In this document: positions 16,923-25,355 of the stretch, in pieces
Layout: the number at the start of each line of letters is the position of its first letter
Position numbering within the stretch: the first letter of the stretch is position 1
From: Lachnospiraceae bacterium
Lineage (GTDB): Bacteria > Bacillota > Clostridia > Lachnospirales > Lachnospiraceae
NCBI GenBank assembly: GCA_015056925.1
Contig: SVFJ01000016.1
Coordinates: 1 to 49,552, forward strand
Reading direction: 5' to 3'
Length of the DNA stretch: 49,552 nucleotides
Made by a program: the position numbers and the translations under genes
Notes under the pieces: generated by a model
Databases searched by the model: none
What the model was told of the DNA's origin: nothing
The model's input: only the letters and a program-made list of their open reading frames with translations

Positions 16923-17423
16923 ATGGATTTATTATTTTCATTAGATAGCAAAAATTATACTGATGATATGCCGGTATTCGAGCGTTTTGGTGTGAGAGCC
17001 TTGATTTGCAGGGATGGACTTTGGGCGATGCAGCAAAGTAAATATGGAGATTATAAGATTCCCGGGGGTGGTGTAGAGAAGGGTGAGAGCTATCATGATG
17101 CTTTACACAGAGAGGTTTTGGAAGAAACCGGCTTACATATTTTGGAAGATTCCATAAAGGAAATCGGCGAGGTGTTGGAAATCCGCAAGGATAATAAGAA
17201 TGAGAAGCAGAAGTATATTGCACATTCTTATCATTATTTTTGTGATGTGGATGGCAACGTTTCAGAGCTTGCGTTAACAGAGAGCGAACAGAAGCTGGGC
17301 TATCATCTGGCGTGGGCGACTTTGGATGAGATTATTGCTACTAATCAGAAAGTGGTTGAGAGACCCGAGCAGAATAGGGACTTAAAGTTCCTGATATGGT
17401 TAAGGGAGTATTTGAAGGGGTAA
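16923..17423 (+). CDS. Nudix hydrolase
   Basis: A 166-residue protein with a complete Nudix box at residues 49-71 (GGVEKGESYHDALHREVLEE then TGL), matching GX5EX7REUXEEXGU. It is expected to cleave a nucleoside diphosphate-linked compound. The ribosome site is GGAGGGG. Substrate unknown. Confidence 0.92.
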   Translation: MDLLFSLDSKNYTDDMPVFERFGVRALICRDGLWAMQQSKYGDYKIPGGGVEKGESYHDALHREVLEETGLHILEDSIKEIGEVLEIRKDNKNEKQKYIAHSYHYFCDVDGNVSELALTESEQKLGYHLAWATLDEIIATNQKVVERPEQNRDLKFLIWLREYLKG

Positions 17424-17449
17424 TATTAGATGAAAAATCCGTATATTGA

Positions 17450-17650
17450 AGTATTAGAGAATCAATTAATGTTACGGAAGAAGGCAGAGGAAAAGGGATT
17501 GGTGCCTATGTGACTTCTGCATTGAAGGATGAAGTTCTAAAGCGTGGTATTGTCCCAACCTATGCTACGGTAGAGAGTCATATTAAGTCTCAGCAGGTTG
17601 CGTTTCGTGCGGGATTTGAACCTGCTTTTTATGAATTGTTTTCGGAGTAA
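17450..17650 (+). pseudogene. C-terminal remnant of a GNAT acetyltransferase
   Basis: After the Nudix gene, one frame reads VTEEGRGKGIGAYVTSALKD (acetyl-CoA motif G-R-G-K-G-I-G), then SHIKSQQVAFRAGFEPAFYE and TAA at 17648-17650. This is the second half of an FR47-like acetyltransferase. A frame stop (TGA at 17447-17449) and absence of the first 150 or so residues show it is broken. An ATG at 17430 starts a different frame that stops at once. Confidence 0.7.
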
Positions 17651-17677
17651 AAGAGCTTTTTACAGGAGGAAGGACAG

Positions 17678-18226
17678 ATGAATGTAGCAATGAAAAAAGT
17701 TCTGTTAAAGAATGGAAAAGAATGCATTTTGCGTAGCCCAAAGGCAATGGATGCTCAGAATCTGATTGAATATATGAAGAAGACTGCGGAAGAATCTACA
17801 TTTCTTCTTCGTTATCCGGAGGAAGTGGACATGACGGTAGAGGACGAGGCGTACTTTATTCATGGAATGAATGAGTCGCCGGATTCTTTTATGATATTAG
17901 CCGAGGTAGACGGCCGGCTTGCAGGTAATTGTTCGCTATCTGCACTTGGTTCCAGAATACGCATGAAGCATCGATGTAACATAGCGATTGCATTATATGA
18001 AGAATTTTGTAGTCAGGGTATTGGCAAGGCGATGATGGAATATTTACTGGAAGAAGCAAAGAACATGGGCTTCGAGCAGGCAGAACTGGAAGTTGTTGCC
18101 AGAAATGAAAGAGCGATTGCTTTATATCAGAAGCTTGGTTTCAAGACGGTAGGCATAATTCCGAATGCTATGAAGCATAAGGATGGAAGCTATGAAAGTT
18201 TGTTGATGATGGTGAAGGCGTTATAA
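17678..18226 (+). CDS. GNAT-family N-acetyltransferase
   Basis: A 182-residue acetyltransferase. Motif A reads IALYEEFCSQGIGKAMMEYL (Q-G-I-G-K-A), motif B is ARNERAIALYQKLGFKTVG, and the end (NAMKHKDGSYESLLMMVK) is typical of the RimI/PhnO-like group. The ATG follows CAGGAGGAAGGA. Substrate unknown. It lies directly after the GNAT remnant, but the two are different subtypes by their motif A sequences. Confidence 0.9.
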   Translation: MNVAMKKVLLKNGKECILRSPKAMDAQNLIEYMKKTAEESTFLLRYPEEVDMTVEDEAYFIHGMNESPDSFMILAEVDGRLAGNCSLSALGSRIRMKHRCNIAIALYEEFCSQGIGKAMMEYLLEEAKNMGFEQAELEVVARNERAIALYQKLGFKTVGIIPNAMKHKDGSYESLLMMVKAL

Positions 18227-18244
18227 ATATTGGAGCGATTAATT

Positions 18245-18997
18245 ATGAACGATAAGATATTGAAAAAAGAATTCAGAAATATAGGTGTTTTTATATATGT
18301 GATATCCATTTTGATGGTTTCTCTTGCTACTTATTTTGATGCAAAATTAGTAGAAGTATTTTCTCTTATGTATTGGGAAGATAGCAGGCTTATTCATTGG
18401 TGGTCTTATTTTACATATATTTTTGAGCATAGTATTTACTTTGATAGACCAAGTGCCAATCATTGGTTTTTGTTTGTTCATATGGGGACAAATCTTTCGG
18501 TGATATTTCTATATGGAATATTAACTGAGAGACGTATGGGAACAAATCATTTTCTTATTGTTTCATTCTTGGCGTATATTTCGAATCTTACATTTATTCT
18601 TGTAGAGAGACGGCTTGCGCTTTTGGGTGTGGCTGGTTCTGTTGCAGGTGCATCAGGGGTAGTTTTTTCTTATATTCCATTGGGAATATATTTTCATATC
18701 AAAAACTGTAAGGAAAATGGAAAAAGTATTATTAAATCTATAAGAACGTGGCTGATTTTGATTTCAATTATCTTTTTATATGGTGTTATTTCATTCATAG
18801 CAGGAGCATGGACCACAATATGCCACCTGTTATCAACAGTAGTTGGAGCGATTTATATATTGGCGGTAAGGAAAAACGTACAGGTAAAATATTCAAGATG
18901 TTATCTGCTAGTACTGTTAATTCCATTGTTCCTTGCTGGAATATTAGTAGCCTATAAAATGGGGAAAGTACCTATATATTATAAGCTTTGGATATAA
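18245..18997 (+). CDS. Rhomboid-family intramembrane serine protease
   Basis: A 250-residue polytopic protein. The rhomboid catalytic motif GASG is at 135-138 (Ser137) and the paired His is His194 (AGAWTTICHLLSTVVGAIY). The upstream helix has H79-x3-N83 (FVHMGTNL), as in rhomboids. Six membrane helices are predicted by eye. The start at 18245 follows GGAG; an in-frame TTG at 18230 is less likely. It probably cleaves membrane-anchored proteins within the bilayer; the target is unknown. Confidence 0.75.
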   Translation: MNDKILKKEFRNIGVFIYVISILMVSLATYFDAKLVEVFSLMYWEDSRLIHWWSYFTYIFEHSIYFDRPSANHWFLFVHMGTNLSVIFLYGILTERRMGTNHFLIVSFLAYISNLTFILVERRLALLGVAGSVAGASGVVFSYIPLGIYFHIKNCKENGKSIIKSIRTWLILISIIFLYGVISFIAGAWTTICHLLSTVVGAIYILAVRKNVQVKYSRCYLLVLLIPLFLAGILVAYKMGKVPIYYKLWI

Positions 18998-19057
18998 TTG
19001 TAGTAGCGTATTGTAGGAAGATTGGTTATCAAGAAATATTATACGGTGAGGCAGTTT

Positions 19058-19720
19058 ATGGATAAAGAAGAATTTTTAAAGCGACTAGACGAGGATGAAG
19101 AATTTTCGCCAGGCTGGCAGGCGATAGATGACGTCTTTGATAGCTTATATCCTAGGCAGAAACCTGCTCATTTTGGAACAAATATGGTGAATCGGGCAAT
19201 TTTTGGTGGGGATGAATATTTGGATGGATATTCGTTTTATACATCGAATAAAGGCTATAAGCATCTTGTTACATATGGCATGACTGTGTTATATGGTGAT
19301 GAAGAAGCCTTCGGCGGAGAGTGGAATGGTTGGGGCTATGAGATGACAATGAAATTGAAGGAAGACGATGTGCAAGATTGCATGTGGGCAGTTTCGTTAT
19401 TATCGAATTTTGCACGATATACATATAAGACAAATAATTTTTTCCAACCAAATCAATATGTAATTAGTAAAAATATATTAGCTCAGTTAGGTGTGGAATC
19501 GGATATTATAGCCTTTCTTTTGGTAGAAGATACAGAAGCTCATGCGACAGAAAGTGTTTATGGAAAGACAGAGTTTATTCAGTTGGTCGGAATAACAGAA
19601 AAAGAGTTTGAGGCTGTTCAGAAGGATTTGGATAATATGAAACGGATTATTCAAAAAATGAAAGAGGATGGCAACGTGGATTTGGTGACAGATATGAAGC
19701 GGACAAAGTCTTATCTTTAG
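19058..19720 (+). CDS. Suppressor-of-fused (SUFU) domain-like protein
   Basis: A 220-residue soluble protein with the bacterial SUFU-domain pattern: AIDDVFDSLYPRQKPAHFGT near the start, then YGMTVLYGDEEAFGGEWNGW and MWAVSLLSNFARYTYKTNNF. Bacterial SUFU proteins are often immunity partners of polymorphic toxins, but no toxin gene adjoins it, so its job is open. Start at 19058; an ATG-like start at 19022 is out of context. Confidence 0.75.
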   Translation: MDKEEFLKRLDEDEEFSPGWQAIDDVFDSLYPRQKPAHFGTNMVNRAIFGGDEYLDGYSFYTSNKGYKHLVTYGMTVLYGDEEAFGGEWNGWGYEMTMKLKEDDVQDCMWAVSLLSNFARYTYKTNNFFQPNQYVISKNILAQLGVESDIIAFLLVEDTEAHATESVYGKTEFIQLVGITEKEFEAVQKDLDNMKRIIQKMKEDGNVDLVTDMKRTKSYL

Positions 19721-19747
19721 GCGAGAAATGCAAGGAGACTGACAATA

Positions 19748-21124
19748 ATGAAGGAAAAAACAAGTATGCAAAAGATAGACTTCTCGCAGGGGCCTGTGTG
19801 GAAGTGTATCATAGCGCAGGCTGTTCCACTGACGATAGCGCAGCTGGTTCAGCTTTTTTATAATGTAATAGATAGAATATACATAGGACATATGGGAGAG
19901 GGAGATAGTCTTGCCTTGACAGGTGTAGGGCTGACATTTCCCATTGTTACGCTAATTATGGCATTTACGGCTTTGTTTGGAATGGGTGGAGTGCCCTTGT
20001 TCTCCATGGCTAGAGGAGAGGGAGATGAAGAAAAAGCCGCTAAAATCATTGGAAATTCTTTTGGATTACTGTTAATTAGTTCGGTCATTCTTACCGTATT
20101 AGGCTATGTATTTTGCAAACCGGTTTTATTTGCATTTGGTGCAAGTGAGGATTCTTATGTATATGCCAGGGAATACTTAAACATCTATCTGATTGGTACG
20201 GTGTTTTCTATGATGACCACCGGAATGAACGGATATATCAATGCGCAGGGTTTTCCTAAGATAGGGATGTTATCCATTATTATTGGAGCGGTGGTAAATA
20301 TTATATTAGATCCAATCTTTATTTTTGCTTTTGATATGGGTGTTGCAGGAGCTGCATTGGCTACGATTATCAGTCAGGCGATTTCAGCTATTTGGGTATT
20401 ACGCTTTTTGTTTATAGAGGCAATTGTACCGATTCGGATGAGAAATATTAGAATCCATAAGACAATAACAAAGGATATTTTTAAATTGGGAACTTCCAAT
20501 TTCATTATGCAGGGAACAACCTGTGCAGTCCAGGTTGCCTGTAACGCTACTTTGCAAAGCTATGGTGGAGATGTCTATGTCGGTATTATGACTGTGGCAA
20601 ATTCGGTTCGTGAGATTTTAATGCTTCCTATCGGGGGAATTGTAAATGGCGCACAGCCGGTTATCAGCTTTAATTATGGAGCTAAGAAGTATACAAGAGT
20701 AAAGCAAGGAATCCGATTTAATACCTTCATCGGTTCAGCGTATACGATGCTGGCATGGGGCTTGATTATTCTGTTTCCGCGATTTTGGTTTAGCATCTTT
20801 TCTGATGATTTGCAAATGATAGATGTTGGAATTGAGATGCTAAAGATATATTTCTTTGGTTTTGTTTTCATGGCTTTGCAGTTTGCAGGACAGTCAACCT
20901 TCCAGGCACTTGGAGATGCCAAGCATGCTATATTTTTCTCACTGCTTCGTAAGGCGATTATCGTTGTGCCATTAACGTTGCTTTTACCGGCAGTGGGCTT
21001 TGGCGTGAAAGGCGTATTTCTGGCTGAGCCAATTTCAAATGTGCTTGGAGGTATCGCTTGTTATTTAACAATGAGAATGACGTTGTATAGAAAATTGGAG
21101 ATGCAGATTAGGGAGAATAGGTAA
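19748..21124 (+). CDS. MATE-family efflux transporter
   Basis: A 458-residue protein with about 12 membrane helices in two related halves. MATE markers include PLTIAQLVQLFYNVIDRIYI at the start, GMNGYINAQGFPKIGMLSII, and GAQPVISFNYGAKKYTRVKQ at the start of the second half. The family exports drugs or metabolites by Na+ or H+ antiport. Close to full length. Confidence 0.93.
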   Translation: MKEKTSMQKIDFSQGPVWKCIIAQAVPLTIAQLVQLFYNVIDRIYIGHMGEGDSLALTGVGLTFPIVTLIMAFTALFGMGGVPLFSMARGEGDEEKAAKIIGNSFGLLLISSVILTVLGYVFCKPVLFAFGASEDSYVYAREYLNIYLIGTVFSMMTTGMNGYINAQGFPKIGMLSIIIGAVVNIILDPIFIFAFDMGVAGAALATIISQAISAIWVLRFLFIEAIVPIRMRNIRIHKTITKDIFKLGTSNFIMQGTTCAVQVACNATLQSYGGDVYVGIMTVANSVREILMLPIGGIVNGAQPVISFNYGAKKYTRVKQGIRFNTFIGSAYTMLAWGLIILFPRFWFSIFSDDLQMIDVGIEMLKIYFFGFVFMALQFAGQSTFQALGDAKHAIFFSLLRKAIIVVPLTLLLPAVGFGVKGVFLAEPISNVLGGIACYLTMRMTLYRKLEMQIRENR

Positions 21125-21137
21125 AGGAGTAGAATCC

Positions 21138-21815
21138 ATGGGAAGAAAGGTGAAAGGTGCTAGAGGAGTCAGCATAATTGGTGGTGCTGATGGGCCGACT
21201 TCAGTTTTTATATTGTCAAAGAATAAGAAAATGACATTAAAGCAACGCATACATAAGTGGAAATATCAGCGTAGAAAGACATGGTTTGAGAAGCATATCG
21301 TAGCTGGCAGTCATACGATGGACGAGGTATGTCAATATGTTCAGAAGGAATTGGGGTATACAGCGGTATCTTTCGACGATGAAGAATATCAACGGATGTA
21401 TAAAGAAATGCGAAGTTCTTTTATCATGCAATTTGCCCCAGAGCTATTAGGTGAATATCAGGATGCTCCCCGATTAAAGAGTCATAGTGAAGAAGATGTG
21501 AAGCATTTTATGGAAGAACTGGATGTTAGACAGAGGGTAGCGCAAGAAGTTCCCAAGGATATATTTGATATTGAGTATCATTGCTTTAGAAAACAGATAG
21601 ACGCTACGAAGTATGAAATATGTATAGAAAAGCGTTTTGGATACATAGGTGGCGGATACATTGGCGGTGGAGCTAATAGAAAAAGCAAGAAATTAGCAAA
21701 GCAGTTTGGGGATGAATTTAAGAAGGTTTATCAATATTATGGTGTAACACAAGAGGATATTGATAACAAATCAAAAAGGTATGAGGAGTTACTGCGGACA
21801 CTAGCAATGAGATAA
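21138..21815 (+). CDS. Soluble protein with a GGADGPT (Na+-decarboxylase beta-subunit) motif
   Basis: A 225-residue protein. Residues 10-27 read GVSIIGGADGPTSVFIL, the signature found in the membrane beta subunits of oxaloacetate/glutaconyl-CoA decarboxylases, but nothing else of that 11-helix protein is present. The rest is soluble and charged: a basic helix (MTLKQRIHKWKYQRRKTWFE), a helical middle, and a glycine run YIGGGYIGGGANRKSKK before a helical tail. It starts 13 bases after the MATE gene. The function is unknown; calling it a decarboxylase subunit would be wrong. Confidence 0.7.
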   Translation: MGRKVKGARGVSIIGGADGPTSVFILSKNKKMTLKQRIHKWKYQRRKTWFEKHIVAGSHTMDEVCQYVQKELGYTAVSFDDEEYQRMYKEMRSSFIMQFAPELLGEYQDAPRLKSHSEEDVKHFMEELDVRQRVAQEVPKDIFDIEYHCFRKQIDATKYEICIEKRFGYIGGGYIGGGANRKSKKLAKQFGDEFKKVYQYYGVTQEDIDNKSKRYEELLRTLAMR

Positions 21816-21848
21816 GAAGTCGTAAGGAGTGGAAAGAGAGGGCCGGCG

Positions 21849-22463
21849 ATGAAGAAAAATAAAGTAACTAAAATTCTTTTTGGAATATCGGTAATATTAG
21901 TAATCACATTTGTTGTTGCTACAATTATTGATTACGCAAGATATTCAACTACATTAAACTCAGCACCTTTTTATGTTTTTGTGCTTTTTAATGCGATTAT
22001 GTATGGAATTCCAAGTTTGATTTGTGCAGTGATAGGACTGATTCTTGAGAAGAAAGGCGAAAGAAATAAGAATATACTGGATATATTAAAGGAAAATGTC
22101 GCAGATAAGAAATGCTTAGATGAACTTATAAGTGCGTTTGAGGATATGTGCAAAGTTCACATTGAAGCTGAGAATAAACATGAAAAGATGATTTTATTTG
22201 AAACGGGAACTTTTTCTTTTTCTGGAAATCCGATGTTTTATATGTCGCTGGTTAGACAATATCCTAATGAAGAAGATGAGTTTTATCAATTACACTTAGA
22301 TATTATGTATGAACCCACATCAGAAAATAGTGTTTATGAGCAAGCGACATGGAGTTTCGAGTTAGAAGAAAATATCTTTGAATACATAAGAAGCTCGGAG
22401 GAATATATGCTATTGAAGGATGTTACGATTACTAAAATAGATGTTTATATTGATGAAACGTAA
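21849..22463 (+). CDS. Membrane-anchored protein of unknown function
   Basis: A 204-residue protein with two N-terminal membrane helices (FGISVILVITFVVATIIDY and YVFVLFNAIMYGIPSLICAV) and a cytoplasmic C-terminal domain of about 120 residues rich in acidic residues (YPNEEDEFYQLHLDIMYEPT). No recognised family. It follows the GGADGPT protein by 33 bases and may share its transcript. Confidence 0.6.
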   Translation: MKKNKVTKILFGISVILVITFVVATIIDYARYSTTLNSAPFYVFVLFNAIMYGIPSLICAVIGLILEKKGERNKNILDILKENVADKKCLDELISAFEDMCKVHIEAENKHEKMILFETGTFSFSGNPMFYMSLVRQYPNEEDEFYQLHLDIMYEPTSENSVYEQATWSFELEENIFEYIRSSEEYMLLKDVTITKIDVYIDET

Positions 22464-22741
22464 AAGGGAAATTTGAATATGATAGTGAGATTACATGAAA
22501 ATTATTTTGCCTGATAAAGGTAAGAATAGAATGAAGAACTTTTGGTTCAATTCAAGAAATGACCCGATTTGTTTTTGGGGAAATTATACTTGTTCTTTTT
22601 GAACATTCTGAATCTTTACATGCGTGATGCACGACGCAATCTTTCTGCGCCCATTTCAATTGACATAGGATTTTTGCATCGGCAGTGAAATACAGCCAGT
22701 TTTATTACATATAATATAGAAAACTATCTGAGGTTGCTAGT

Positions 22742-23641
22742 ATGGAAAAAGCAGCAATCTACGTCCGCTTAAGTAAGGAGGATGACCAAAAGGATAAGGA
22801 CTCAGCCAGTAAAAGTATAGAAAATCAGAAAAATATTCTCTTGCAATATGCAAAGTCACATGACTATGAAGTGTACGACTATTATTGCGATGATGATTAT
22901 TCAGGACTTTACATGGAAAGACCCGGTTTTACCCGGATGCTTACAGATGCCGCAAATCATTGCTTTACCACCATCCTTGCAAAGTCCCAGTCAAGGCTTT
23001 CCAGAAATATGGAGCATACGGAGTATCTGCTACATGATTTGTTTCCGGGCATGAATATTCGGTTTATCGGGGTAGTGGATGGTGTAGATACCTTTCAGAA
23101 GTCAGGGAAGAAAGCCAGACAGATTAATGCGCTAGTCAATGAATGGTATAGTGAAGATTTATCGGAAAGCATACGTGCCGTATACAGGAGGAAGATGCAG
23201 ATAGGAGAATATCTGGGAGCATATGCGCCTTACGGTTATCGAAAGTCACAAAGCAATACGCACCGGTTGGAAATCGTAGAAGAGGAAGCAAGGTGGGTCC
23301 GCCAAATCTATCAGTGGTATTTGGATGGAAAGAAGGTGACGGAGATTCAGCAGATATTAAATGCACAGGCGGTTTTGCCACCGAGTGTCCGCTTGGGACG
23401 GATTTCTAACGTTGGTTGGAGTACATCTACGATTAAAAAGATTCTTTCAAATGAAACTTATACAGGTGCGGTGGTTCAAGGAAAAAGTGAGAGAAAAAGC
23501 TTTAAAGACAAGGGTTTACATTATAAGCCGAAAGAAGCATGGACGATTGTGGAAAACTGTCACGAAGCCATTATAGATAAAGAAATTTATGCACAGGTTT
23601 GTTCCATTAGAACAAAACGATGCCGGCGAAAAGGGAAATAG
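22742..23641 (+). CDS. Serine recombinase, short (lacks zinc-ribbon/coiled-coil end)
   Basis: A 299-residue recombinase. Residues 4-150 form the resolvase catalytic domain: IYVRLSKEDD with the nucleophile Ser, KSQSRLSRN with the active-site Arg pair, and EWYSEDLSESIRAVYRRKM. Residues about 160-270 are the Recombinase domain (PYGYRKSQSNTHRLEIVEEE). It ends at YAQVCSIRTKR just where large serine integrases continue into a zinc ribbon and coiled coil, so it is either a truncated large integrase or a naturally short one. It marks a past mobile element; no other element genes are nearby. Confidence 0.85.
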   Translation: MEKAAIYVRLSKEDDQKDKDSASKSIENQKNILLQYAKSHDYEVYDYYCDDDYSGLYMERPGFTRMLTDAANHCFTTILAKSQSRLSRNMEHTEYLLHDLFPGMNIRFIGVVDGVDTFQKSGKKARQINALVNEWYSEDLSESIRAVYRRKMQIGEYLGAYAPYGYRKSQSNTHRLEIVEEEARWVRQIYQWYLDGKKVTEIQQILNAQAVLPPSVRLGRISNVGWSTSTIKKILSNETYTGAVVQGKSERKSFKDKGLHYKPKEAWTIVENCHEAIIDKEIYAQVCSIRTKRCRRKGK

Positions 23642-23668
23642 GGATAAAATATTGACTAGAATAATACA

Positions 23669-23714
23669 TGGCTGTCGCACCAAGATAATTAATATATCTT
23701 AGGTGTGACAGCCA
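23669..23714. repeat. 46-bp imperfect palindrome beside the recombinase
   Basis: TGGCTGTCGCACC (23669-23681) pairs with GGTGTGACAGCCA (23702-23714) with one G-T wobble, and inside AAGATA pairs with TATCTT. Neither side has the T-run of a terminator. It lies 28 bases after the recombinase stop and could be an attachment-site half or a weak terminator. Confidence 0.45.
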
Positions 23715-23771
23715 TCAATTTATTCCATATGAAATTATTTACTCCTATAGCATATTATTTTATATCATCTA

Positions 23772-23939
23772 TTATGCTCTCATTAACTTATGTAAGAAGT
23801 TTAAAATCGGATGTGAACTTACCTTCTCAAGGAAGCTGCTGTAATCGCGGATTCCTTCATCTCTTGCCCATGCAGGAATCGCTTCATTATTATAAGAATC
23901 ATAGCTGTGAGTTAAAATATAATCGTTACATGTCATCAT
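23772..23939 (-). CDS. Possible small or truncated protein on the minus strand
   Basis: A 55-codon frame that starts MMTCNDYILTHSYDSYNNEA and continues IPAWARDEGIRDYSSFLEKV. On the minus strand the start is preceded by ATGGAGGA, a strong ribosome site at seven bases. The protein is acidic with no membrane segment. It may be the head of a longer gene cut off near the recombinase, or a real small gene. No family recognised. Confidence 0.4.
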   Translation of the reverse strand: MMTCNDYILTHSYDSYNNEAIPAWARDEGIRDYSSFLEKVSSHPILNFLHKLMRA

Positions 23940-24086
23940 AAAACATTCCTCCATTTCTTTGGTGTCCCATATTGGGTGTGAATAAGTTTGTATCTGAAAT
24001 TGTCAGTTATCTTGTGTTGTTAATATTATGATAGCACATATATAGATAAAAACGATATTGTATAAGCACAAAAATATATCTAAAAA

Positions 24087-24120
24087 TTGTGCTGACAGCA
24101 CAAAGGAATGGCGATATAAT
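24087..24120 (+). promoter_or_regulatory. Promoter of the PucR gene with an operator-like palindrome
   Basis: -35 CTGACA (24092-24097), 17-base spacer, -10 TATAAT (24115-24120). The 17-base palindrome TTGTGCTGACAGCACAA (24087-24103, 7-bp arms) covers the -35. A further half-site AGCACAA is at 24065-24071. The layout suggests repression of the following regulator, possibly by itself. Confidence 0.6.
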
Positions 24121-24194
24121 AAAAATAGAAGATTATATTATACAGATGTCTTTGTACAACGGACAAAAGCTCGATGGAAAGGTGGGGGATTGCT

Positions 24195-25352
24195 ATGAGT
24201 ATTTCAGTTAGAGATGTGCTATCGGAGGATTCGGCAAGATATAGAGTACAGCTTTTGGCGGGGAAAAGAGGTGACCAGCGTTCCATCAGCTGGGTGCATG
24301 TAATAGAAGATTCTACCATCATACAGAATTTCTGGGGAAATGAGCTTGCTGTTACACTCGGAATCGGATTTCCGACTGCGGAGGCGTTGATTCATATTAT
24401 AGAGCTTCTGATAAAGAAGAGATGTAGCGGACTAATCATTAATACGGGAAAATACATTAAGGAAGTACCAAGAGAAGTTATTGATTATTGTGATGACCAT
24501 GATTTTCCTTTGATTACAGTGCCTTGGGAGGTCTATGTTTCGGAGATGGTAAAAGATTTTTGCATGCGTATTTTTGAAGAGGAACAGAATGAGAAGCGCT
24601 ATGCAAGAGCATTTTTGCAGGCAATCCGCACACCGGAGAATTTGGAAACACCACGTAAGATATTGAAGGGGGCCTATCATTTAGAAGGAGAATTCAAGGT
24701 ATTCATTATGTATATTAATGAATCAATGCATGATGATTTAATGATGTTAAGAAAAATGGAATCCAGAGTTCGGGCAATGTTGGAGCGTCATGGATATTCT
24801 TATTGTTTGTTTGATGAAGAGGGCTATTACATATTGATATTAAATGATGCCAATAAGACGCAGGCAAAGCAGATTCTTGAATTTATCACTTCGCAAAATA
24901 AGGGAGCAGCAGATATGAATGTGCATATCGGAGAGGGAACAACCGTAACAGGGCTTGAAGATATCCACAAAAGCTTTATCCGTGCAAGAGCGGCAACCCG
25001 TATGGCAATTATTCAGAAGAGGCGAAGTGTTTCCTATGGGGAGATGGGCGTGAACAGTATTTTCTATAATGTAGAGGATGAGGGGATTCTTAGAGAGTAC
25101 TATGATAAGCTGTTGGAGCCTTTACTTTCTTATGATAAGAAGCATCAGGGTAATTATGCGGAGACCTTGCGGCTTTATTTGGAGTATGGAGGCAGCCTTC
25201 AGGCAGTGGCGCAGGAGATGTTTACCCATAAGAATACAGTGAACTATCGTATGCATAAGATATATGAGTTGTTGGGGACAGAGCTTGAAACAGCAAGTAA
25301 GCGATTTCCCTATGAAATGGCATTTTGTATTAAAGATGTATTAGGCGAGTAG
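24195..25352 (+). CDS. PucR-family transcriptional regulator
   Basis: A 385-residue regulator. The N-terminal PucR sensor domain is at about 1-125 (SISVRDVLSEDSARYRVQLL), a GGDEF-like/CdaR middle at about 165-285, and the C-terminal HTH_30 helix-turn-helix at about 325-370 (SLQAVAQEMFTHKNTVNYRM). PucR-type proteins usually control nearby catabolic genes by sensing a small molecule. Here the only close neighbour is a beheaded subtilase, so the target is unclear. ATG 24195 follows AAGGTGGGGG; the ATG at 24174 would put that site inside the gene. Confidence 0.88.
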   Translation: MSISVRDVLSEDSARYRVQLLAGKRGDQRSISWVHVIEDSTIIQNFWGNELAVTLGIGFPTAEALIHIIELLIKKRCSGLIINTGKYIKEVPREVIDYCDDHDFPLITVPWEVYVSEMVKDFCMRIFEEEQNEKRYARAFLQAIRTPENLETPRKILKGAYHLEGEFKVFIMYINESMHDDLMMLRKMESRVRAMLERHGYSYCLFDEEGYYILILNDANKTQAKQILEFITSQNKGAADMNVHIGEGTTVTGLEDIHKSFIRARAATRMAIIQKRRSVSYGEMGVNSIFYNVEDEGILREYYDKLLEPLLSYDKKHQGNYAETLRLYLEYGGSLQAVAQEMFTHKNTVNYRMHKIYELLGTELETASKRFPYEMAFCIKDVLGE

Positions 25353-25355
25353 AAA

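Noticed and set aside
21138-21815. Annotation as oxaloacetate decarboxylase beta subunit
   Set aside because: Only the GGADGPT motif matches; the membrane helices of that subunit are absent.
22464-22741. Gap before the recombinase with TTGACA at 22670 and TATAAT at 22710
   Set aside because: The two boxes are 34 bases apart, too far for one promoter; only a short TGCGT/ACGCA inverted repeat near 22620-22638 is seen, so no feature was called.
23705-23941. Plus-strand 78-codon frame opposite the minus-strand small gene
   Set aside because: No ribosome site, unusual composition, and the opposite strand has a better start; treated as a shadow.
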